Assembly: GCA_025936195.1 (NCBI GenBank)
Contig: JAICTW010000033.1
Span: 1 to 10,670, forward strand
Direction: 5' to 3'
Length of the DNA: 10,670 bases
Source of the DNA: Flavisolibacter sp.
GTDB lineage: Bacteria > Bacteroidota > Bacteroidia > Chitinophagales > Chitinophagaceae
Below, one piece after another: positions 1-5,138 of this stretch. Below the pieces are notes generated by a model. The model did not search any database, was not told the DNA's origin, and worked only from the letters and a program-made list of their open reading frames with translations. The position numbers and the translations under genes are program-made. Position 1 is the first letter of the stretch, and each line of letters begins with the position of its first letter.

Positions 1-1617
1 CTTTCTGCGCAGGGAAACAACATCGGTTATAAAAGAGCCGATCTGCAATCCGGTTTTTCAAAAAATAAATGGGGTTTTGCTTTAAGCGGTTATTATGCCA
101 ATAAGAAAAACGGCTTCATGCCTTATTCCGATTTTCATAAAGCCATACTGACTGCAAGAATTGATTATCGCTTCAGCAGCAAAACAACTTTATCCAGCAG
201 CGCTACCTTTTTGAATTATTACAGCGATATGCCTGGTGGCGTGGACAGTGCTATGTTTGCTACCAGAAAATTTATCAATCCCCAAACTTTTACTTACCGT
301 TCAGTAGATGCGTTTCGTTATCATTCCACATTGACGCATATCTGGAACGATAACAGCAAAACCACGGCCTCTATAATTTATCGTGAGAACACAATAGGAC
401 AAAATCCCGCTTACCGGATAAAAGATGATTATAAAAAAGTAAACGGCAGATGGACAGGTCAGAAAGATCTGGCACATGGCGAGATCAATGCAAGCAGTTT
501 TAACAGCTATGCTTTCATTGGGCAGCACAAACAAAACCTTTCCTGGAAAAAAGCAAACCTCATTGGTGGTGTAAGTGTTGACCTCAGTCCTTCTTCCTAC
601 AATGCACAATACATCCTCATTAAAAAAGACACGATCACCAATAAATATGCGGGCTATCAAAATACCGACAGCACATTAACAAATTACGCCACCAAGATCA
701 ACAACTATGCAGCCTTTTTGAACTTTGAATTCAGTCCGGTAAAAAACCTGCGTGTGGTTAGTTCGCTTCGTTACGATCTTTTCAATTACACTTTCAACAA
801 TCATTTGCAGCCTTCTGCTTACAGCGGTTCGCCCGATACGGTCAATCATTTCAGCAAGTTCAGTCCGAAGTTGGGCTTTACGTATAATTTTTCTAACAAG
901 ACCGGTTTCTATGCCAATTACAGCGAAGGGTTTGTTCCGCCGCAGGTTACAGAAATGTACACAGGTGTAAAAGTTCCCGATATCAAACCTTCTGTTTTTT
1001 ATAATTATGAAATAGGCGGATGGATGGAAATTGTAAAAAATAAATTGAGTGTTGATGCCAGTGCTTACCGATTGAATGGAACGAATGAAATCATCTCTGT
1101 AAAATTAGATGATGGCTCTACCGAAAACAGAAATACAGGAAGAACATCTCATAAAGGAATTGAAATGGGTGTGACTGCAGCACCCGTTAAAGATGTAACC
1201 TTTCGTTTCAGCGGCGCTTACAGCATTCACCGCTTTGTTGATTTTGTTGAAAAAGGAAATAATTACAATGGCAATGAAATGAACAATGCTCCGCACTGGA
1301 CGCACAATGCAGAAGTTTGGTACAAGCCTTCTTTTGCAAAAGGTTTGCGCATCGGCGCCGAATGGCAGAAAGTAGGAAGCTATTACATGGACCCGAAGAA
1401 CACGGTAAAATACCAGGGCTATGATGTGTTGAACCTTCGTGCAGGTTATCAATACAAAGGCGTTGAAGTTTGGGTGAATGTATTGAACGTTACCAACAAT
1501 TATTATTCCTACATCTCAACAAAAAGTAGTTCTTCTTACAGCTATCAATTAGCCGAACCAAGAAATTTCAATCTGGGTATATCCTGTGATTTAGCGAACA
1601 TTCTTAAAAAGAATTAA
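1..1617 (+). CDS. TonB-dependent outer-membrane receptor, C-terminal part (5' truncated by window edge)
   Basis: The frame is open from base 1, so the gene begins upstream; 538 codons are visible. The ATG at 118 is internal and not the start, because the 39 codons before it read as the same barrel-like sequence (N-K-W-G-F-A-L-S-G-Y-Y). The visible part is a long run of alternating aromatic and polar beta-strands, as in the 22-strand barrel of TonB-dependent receptors. Family hallmarks include a Y-A-N-Y-S-E-G-F-V-P-P strand, an N-Y-E-I-G-G segment, and a late strand G-V-E-V-W-V-N-V-L-N-V-T-N-N-Y-Y. Such receptors import ferric siderophores, metals, vitamins or glycans using TonB-ExbBD energy. 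The plug and signal peptide are outside the window, so the substrate cannot be told. No SusD-like gene follows, which argues against a glycan-utilisation locus. The propeller lipoprotein starts 10 nt after the stop, so cotranscription is likely. Family assignment is firm; the ligand is unknown. Confidence 0.9.
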   Translation, partial: LSAQGNNIGYKRADLQSGFSKNKWGFALSGYYANKKNGFMPYSDFHKAILTARIDYRFSSKTTLSSSATFLNYYSDMPGGVDSAMFATRKFINPQTFTYRSVDAFRYHSTLTHIWNDNSKTTASIIYRENTIGQNPAYRIKDDYKKVNGRWTGQKDLAHGEINASSFNSYAFIGQHKQNLSWKKANLIGGVSVDLSPSSYNAQYILIKKDTITNKYAGYQNTDSTLTNYATKINNYAAFLNFEFSPVKNLRVVSSLRYDLFNYTFNNHLQPSAYSGSPDTVNHFSKFSPKLGFTYNFSNKTGFYANYSEGFVPPQVTEMYTGVKVPDIKPSVFYNYEIGGWMEIVKNKLSVDASAYRLNGTNEIISVKLDDGSTENRNTGRTSHKGIEMGVTAAPVKDVTFRFSGAYSIHRFVDFVEKGNNYNGNEMNNAPHWTHNAEVWYKPSFAKGLRIGAEWQKVGSYYMDPKNTVKYQGYDVLNLRAGYQYKGVEVWVNVLNVTNNYYSYISTKSSSSYSYQLAEPRNFNLGISCDLANILKKN

Positions 1618-1627
1618 ACGAATTCCA

Positions 1628-2842
1628 ATGAAACACATACTAATAATAATCCTGTTTTCGATTTGTTTTGTTTCTTGTACTAACAGCAAGCCCAAAGCTT
1701 TGATCGCTGCTTCTAAGTCTATTCAGATAGACAACCAGCCTGGCGAATGTCCTTACCTTACCAAAGACAATAAAGGAAACACTGTTTTAAGCTGGGTACG
1801 AATGATCAACGATAGTACCACTGCATTATGTTATGCCATAAGTACTGATGCCAAAAAGTTTTCTGATCCTGTTGTGATACCGAATACCGGCAACATCGAG
1901 CCACATGCTGAAAATATTCCAAAGATTATTTTTAAACCATCCGGTGAGATCATCGCATTGTGGGGAGCGGCCAATCCCAATCCTAAGAATAAATATTCGG
2001 GATTGGTTTATTACACGCAATCATTTGATAGCGGTAAAACGTGGACCAATGCCAAACAATTAGTAAACGATCCTGCCGGTTATGATCAGCGCTATTTTGA
2101 TGCAGCGCTTTTATCTAATGGAGAGATAGCTGTTATTTGGCTTGATAACAGGAAAACGATATCAAGAGAAGGTTCAGCGCTGTACTACGCAAGCACCAAT
2201 GGGAAGAATGGATTTGAAAATGAAAGACTCATTGCACAACCCTGCTGTCAGTGTTGCAGAACGAATTTGTATGTTGACCAGAAAGGTGCCATTCATGCAT
2301 TGTTCAGAGGAATTATCCAGGACAGCATTCGCGACATGGTACATATTGTTTCCATTGATGGTGGCAAAACATTTTCTGAACCCAAAAGAATCAATGATGA
2401 TAACTGGGTGATCAAAGGTTGTCCGCACACGGGCCCTGCCATGACCGGAAATAAAGATGGAGTTCATTTTGCATGGTTCACCGGAGGAAAGAACAAAGGA
2501 TGCCATTATACCAGAACAACGAATGAAGGCAGGAGTTTTGAAATGTACGATAGTATCAGTTCATCAGGCTCACATCCTCAGTTGACATCATTGGCCAATG
2601 GAAATTTGCTGATCGTATGGGACGAGACGAGTTTTGCAAACAAAAAAATGTGTAAGCGCATCGGGATACAGTTTCGAAATGCAAAAGGCAAAAGCGAAGG
2701 CAGGGATTATATTACTCCGGAGGACTCCGATGCAAGTTACCCGGTGATTTCACCAATAGATGAAACTTCTTCTTTTGTTGCTTACTCGTCAAAGAAGGGC
2801 GACAAACAATATATAGCTTACCAGTTGGTGCAGATGCAATAA
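1628..2842 (+). CDS. BNR/Asp-box beta-propeller lipoprotein (sialidase-like fold, Cys-rich)
   Basis: The 404-aa protein begins with a lipoprotein signal peptide with lipobox F14-V-S-C17. The residues after Cys17 (T-N-S-K-P-K) lack the acidic surface-export signal of many Bacteroidota lipoproteins, so it may face the periplasm (inference). Asp-box motifs occur at 132-139 (S-F-D-S-G-K-T-W), 242-249 (S-I-D-G-G-K-T-F) and, degenerate, 297-304. About six or seven blade-like repeats, each with an h-P or equivalent start, a Gly and a late Trp or aromatic residue, cover residues 41 to 395, which fits a propeller. The sialidase R-I-P arginine is not seen; the equivalent stretch reads E40-C-P-Y-L. True sialidase activity is therefore doubtful although databases would probably say exo-alpha-sialidase. 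Nine cysteines follow the lipobox Cys, including a C206-C-Q-C-C210-R-T cluster, C265-P-H and C292-H, which suggests metal binding or disulfides. It lies 10 nt behind a TonB-dependent receptor gene and probably acts with it at the outer membrane. Confidence 0.82.
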   Translation: MKHILIIILFSICFVSCTNSKPKALIAASKSIQIDNQPGECPYLTKDNKGNTVLSWVRMINDSTTALCYAISTDAKKFSDPVVIPNTGNIEPHAENIPKIIFKPSGEIIALWGAANPNPKNKYSGLVYYTQSFDSGKTWTNAKQLVNDPAGYDQRYFDAALLSNGEIAVIWLDNRKTISREGSALYYASTNGKNGFENERLIAQPCCQCCRTNLYVDQKGAIHALFRGIIQDSIRDMVHIVSIDGGKTFSEPKRINDDNWVIKGCPHTGPAMTGNKDGVHFAWFTGGKNKGCHYTRTTNEGRSFEMYDSISSSGSHPQLTSLANGNLLIVWDETSFANKKMCKRIGIQFRNAKGKSEGRDYITPEDSDASYPVISPIDETSSFVAYSSKKGDKQYIAYQLVQMQ

Positions 2843-2989
2843 AGGACATATTGGGAAAAACAGCAGAAATCCACTGCAGGAATTGCTTAAGAATTCTGAA
2901 AGAAAATAATACAAATACAGTGGAACCGCACTATGTCTATTCTTCAAAAAAAAGCTGACTAAAATCATCTGCCCACCTGTTCGTTGTAA

Positions 2990-3033
2990 TGATTTCCGGG
3001 CTTTTGCCATTTCATATTTGTATCCGGAAATCA
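2990..3033. repeat. 10-bp perfect inverted repeat around a possible promoter
   Basis: TGATTTCCGG (2990-2999) and CCGGAAATCA (3024-3033) are exact reverse complements separated by 24 bases. The arms flank the CATATTTG element and lie just upstream of the small membrane-peptide gene. This could be an operator bound by a dimeric regulator, or a long-loop hairpin. There is no T-tract after the second arm, so it is not an ordinary terminator. The arms are seen directly; the role is inferred. Confidence 0.5.
3013..3020 (+). promoter_or_regulatory. Possible -7 element of a Bacteroidota promoter for the small membrane peptide
   Basis: CATATTTG matches the Bacteroidota TAnnTTTG -7 consensus at seven of eight positions and lies 35 bases before the ATG at 3056. 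No well-spaced TTG -33 element is obvious. It sits in the spacer of the inverted repeat, a position where a bound regulator would block or shape transcription. Weak evidence on its own. Confidence 0.3.
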
Positions 3034-3055
3034 GACAAGTTCAAAATAAATCAGC

Positions 3056-3172
3056 ATGATCCTTTCGAACACAGGTTTAGTTTTTATTTTTTTGATTCTT
3101 GGTTTTATACTGGTGGCTGCATTGCTATTCATCATAAAGGTGAAACAGGTTCAGCGTAGCAAAAATCTGTAA
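3056..3172 (+). CDS. Small single-pass membrane peptide (38 aa), function unknown
   Basis: This short ORF reads M-I-L-S-N-T-G, then an uninterrupted hydrophobic segment of about 20 residues (positions 8 to 27, rich in L, I, F, V and A), then a basic tail (K28-V-K-Q-V-Q-R-S-K-N-L). That is the layout of a single transmembrane helix with a short N-terminus outside and a positive C-terminus in the cytoplasm. A strong terminator starts 36 bases after the stop, so the ORF is a self-contained transcription unit with the possible promoter and inverted repeat upstream. No Shine-Dalgarno sequence is visible, which is normal for this phylum. I do not recognise a family. A chance hydrophobic ORF in AT-rich DNA remains possible, but the clean helix plus basic tail and the punctuation on both sides favour a real gene. 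Confidence 0.5.
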   Translation: MILSNTGLVFIFLILGFILVAALLFIIKVKQVQRSKNL

Positions 3173-3204
3173 TAAGAGTGTGTTTCGTTGGTTTTCGTTT
3201 CAAT

Positions 3205-3232
3205 AAAGTGCCCCGTTCCCGGGGCATTTTTC
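3205..3232. terminator. Rho-independent terminator after the small membrane peptide gene
   Basis: TGCCCCG (3209-3215) pairs perfectly with CGGGGCA (3220-3226) around a TTCC loop and is followed by TTTTTCTTT. The A-run before the stem could extend the pairing and make it work in both directions. It ends transcription from upstream before the hydrolase gene, so the hydrolase needs its own promoter. Confidence 0.85.
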
Positions 3233-3392
3233 TTTGATATACTTTCTTTCCTTCTTTACTTTTTTCTTGACAAAAACTAACAAAAAGTCAGGGATGGCGC
3301 TAACCGCTTCGCGAGCCCGTCCGGCCAGCCTTTCGAGAGAAAAAGTAGGAATATCTCCCAATATTTCCTTCAACTTCTCGTTCTTTGCTGCA
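3233..3392. other. Intergenic low-complexity leader, possibly a degenerate interspersed repeat
   Basis: This 160-base stretch between the terminator and the hydrolase start is open in the hydrolase frame from an ATG at 3234, but the encoded segment (phenylalanine-rich, then A-S-R-A-R-P-A) has no resemblance to the enzyme family. The TTTACTTTTTTCTTGACAAA-type run followed by a GC-rich core (3297-3335) and another A/T stretch recalls, from memory, interspersed intergenic repeats of related genomes; one copy cannot prove this. Just before the gene, GTTCTTTG (3380-3387) is a poor match to the -7 consensus and might serve as a short-leader promoter. Confidence 0.35.
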
Positions 3393-4241
3393 ATGTCTTT
3401 ATTTATTGCCTCATTGAATTCGGGGAGCAACGGCAATTGTTATTACATTGGTAATGCAAAGGAAGCTGTCTTGGTGGATGCCGGCATTTCGTGCAGGGAA
3501 TTGGAAAGAAGAATGAAGCGGCTGAATCTTTCCATTCAAAAGATCAAAGCTGTTTTTATTTCGCACGAGCACACCGATCATATTCGCGGACTTGCTTCAC
3601 TGATCAAAAAATATCAGGTACCGGTTTACATCACTACTCCTACCCTGCGGTTTGGCCGCTTGTATTTTGAAACGGATGTTGCACGTAATTTCAAAGCATA
3701 CGAAACAATCAAGGTTGGGGACCTAACGATTACTCCTTTTCCCAAATTGCATGATGCTGCCGATCCTTACAGCTTTACCATTTCGTACAATGATACCACC
3801 ATTGGCGTATTTACGGATATTGGCATGCCCTGCGAAAATGTGATCAAACATTTTCAACAATGTCACGCCGCATTTTTGGAAGCCAATTATGACGATGCCA
3901 TGCTGGATAAAGGAAATTATCCTTATCATTTAAAGAACCGCATCCGCGGCGAAAGAGGACATCTTTCCAACAAACAGGCGCTGGAACTTTTTAAAAGGCA
4001 CCGGCCCTCCTTCATGACACATCTTTTGCTGGCCCACCTTTCTCAAAACAATAATAGCCCGGAGCTGGTGGAAGAATTATTTAACCAGCATGCAGGAGGT
4101 GTAAAAATGATCGTTGCTTCACGACACCAGGAAACCGAAGTCTATCATATTACATCAACAAATAAACCGCTTCAAAATTCATTGATTAATTCTGTTGGGC
4201 ATCACGGAAGTGTTGCTTTGGAGTTGGAGTTTCCTGTATAA
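3393..4241 (+). CDS. MBL-fold metallo-hydrolase, WalJ/YycJ type
   Basis: From the ATG at 3393 the product is 282 aa. I chose this start rather than the in-frame ATG at 3234 because family members typically begin with a short strand followed by S-x-x-S-G-S-x-G-N, and here M-S-L-F-I-A-S-L-N-S-G-S-N-G-N begins exactly there. Metal-binding residues expected of the fold are visible: H58-E-H60-T-D62-H63, H120, D142 and H190 or H215 near the end (A-H215-L-S-Q-N-N-N-S-P, a typical C-terminal motif of the family). This subfamily includes WalJ/YycJ, which in Firmicutes belongs to the WalKR operon and has a proposed role linking cell division and replication; no walKR genes are here, and Bacteroidota copies stand alone. 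It is probably a cytosolic zinc- or manganese-dependent nuclease or phosphodiesterase, but the substrate is not shown. The C-terminal 20 residues are polar and probably dispensable. Confidence 0.88.
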   Translation: MSLFIASLNSGSNGNCYYIGNAKEAVLVDAGISCRELERRMKRLNLSIQKIKAVFISHEHTDHIRGLASLIKKYQVPVYITTPTLRFGRLYFETDVARNFKAYETIKVGDLTITPFPKLHDAADPYSFTISYNDTTIGVFTDIGMPCENVIKHFQQCHAAFLEANYDDAMLDKGNYPYHLKNRIRGERGHLSNKQALELFKRHRPSFMTHLLLAHLSQNNNSPELVEELFNQHAGGVKMIVASRHQETEVYHITSTNKPLQNSLINSVGHHGSVALELEFPV

Positions 4242-4457
4242 GTTTCATTAGAGATTATAACACGTGCCCCAACGCTTTAGCGCAAATATCAGGAGCCGAA
4301 TGTTACGACCGTTGAATTAAAGAGTGTTTCAGAACTATGATAAATCGTGCACAAGCATGGCTGTGCATGGCTTTCTTCTCCGAACGGAGAGGGAGGTAAA
4401 CAAAACACGCCAACTTCCCGCCCGCACATCATTCCCTAAAAATTCCTCTTACCCGAT
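4242..4457. other. Intergenic region with short hairpins, no gene seen
   Basis: Bases between the hydrolase and the thioesterase hold no credible ORF or structured RNA that I recognise. Visible elements are CGCT-TT-AGCG (about 4273-4282), TGCACA/TGTGCA (4348-4353 and 4362-4367) overlapping a 10-base-period duplication of GCATGGCT (4355 and 4365), and TCTCC-GAAC-GGAGA-like pairing at 4377-4390 followed by GGGAGG. None has a T-tract, so there is no convincing terminator for the hydrolase. Confidence 0.4.
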
Positions 4458-4465
4458 TACCTTTG
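4458..4465 (+). promoter_or_regulatory. Promoter -7 element for the thioesterase gene
   Basis: TACCTTTG is an exact match to the Bacteroidota TAnnTTTG -7 consensus and lies 14 bases before the ATG at 4480, which implies a very short 5' leader. A clear TTG -33 element at the right distance is not seen. The exact match and position support it; it has not been tested. Confidence 0.5.
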
Positions 4466-4479
4466 AGCAAATTTGATCT

Positions 4480-4995
4480 ATGCAGGTAAAAAAGCCATCG
4501 GACAGCCTCACCATGATGACAGAAATTGTTTTGCCCAACGATACCAATGTGTTTGGAAATTTAATGGGAGGACGACTGATGTACTGGATGGATATTGCCG
4601 CTGCCATTGCCGCACAAAGGCATTGCAATGCGCCGGTAGTAACCGCATCGGTGGATAATATTTCATTTGAAAATCCCATCAAGATCGGAAACACTGTGCA
4701 TATTGAAGCCAAAGTAAGCAGGGCTTTCAATACCTCTATGGAAGTGCACTTAAAAGTTTGGGGAGAAGATTTTCAGCAAAGGCATAAATACAAAAGCAAT
4801 GAAGCTTATTACACTTTTGTAGCGCTTGATCCCAATAGAAGGCCGTTTAGCGTTCCTCAACTGATTCCTGAAACAGAAGATGAAAAAAATTTGTTTGAAG
4901 GTGCATTAAGAAGACGGCAGCTGCGTTTGGTACTTGGTGGGAAAATGCATCCCGATGAAGCGGCAGAATTAAAAGCATTGTTTGTAAAAGGATAA
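4480..4995 (+). CDS. Acyl-CoA thioesterase, hotdog fold (YciA/ACOT family)
   Basis: The 171-aa product has the hallmark start of this family: P19-N-D-T-N23-x-x-G26-x-x-x-G30-G31 followed by the hotdog helix with D38 (M-Y-W-M-D-I-A-A-A), where the family places its catalytic acid. A second conserved stretch, T56-A-S-V-D-N-I-S-F, is the core strand after the helix, and the E-A-x-V strand after it completes the fold. These enzymes hydrolyse acyl-CoA to free fatty acid and CoA in the cytosol and usually form hexamers or trimers of dimers; acyl-chain preference cannot be read from sequence. The length is close to the usual 130-170 aa, with a charged C-terminal extension from about residue 130. The gene has its own likely promoter and is convergent with the downstream receptor gene, sharing a terminator. 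The start at 4480 gives the normal family N-terminus. Confidence 0.9.
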   Translation: MQVKKPSDSLTMMTEIVLPNDTNVFGNLMGGRLMYWMDIAAAIAAQRHCNAPVVTASVDNISFENPIKIGNTVHIEAKVSRAFNTSMEVHLKVWGEDFQQRHKYKSNEAYYTFVALDPNRRPFSVPQLIPETEDEKNLFEGALRRRQLRLVLGGKMHPDEAAELKALFVKG

Positions 4996-5093
4996 GGTCA
5001 TTATTCTTTCTTGCTGTTGAAGGTTGCCCTCAAACTATAACAGCGGTGTTCCTATTTCATAAACTTTCTTACATCTTTTTCAAGCAGCAAATA

Positions 5094-5123
5094 AAAAAGC
5101 CACTTCCTGCAAAGTGGCTTTTT
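5094..5123. terminator. Bidirectional intrinsic terminator between convergent genes
   Basis: AAAAAGCCACTT (5094-5105) and AAGTGGCTTTTT (5112-5123) are perfect reverse complements with a 6-base loop. The A-run on one side and the T-run on the other give a U-tract on either strand, so it can stop both the thioesterase transcript (ending at 4995) and the receptor transcript (ending at 5139). Confidence 0.93.
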
Positions 5124-5138
5124 CGTGCATTGTCTTCT

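Noticed and set aside
1105..1452. Minus-strand 115-aa frame inside the first receptor
   Set aside because: It is antisense to barrel strands and its composition mirrors the receptor codons.
1..2842. Polysaccharide utilisation locus
   Set aside because: There is no SusD-like gene or glycoside hydrolase, and the sialidase-like propeller lacks the catalytic arginine motif.
3200..3436. Minus-strand 78-aa frame opposite the hydrolase start
   Set aside because: It overlaps the terminator and the first codons of a well-supported gene, has a lysine-rich low-complexity end created by the T-rich run, and has no recognisable domain.
4348..4391. Hairpins considered as a terminator for the hydrolase gene
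   Set aside because: Stems are only 5 to 6 bp and are followed by GGGAGG or mixed sequence with no T-tract on the plus strand.
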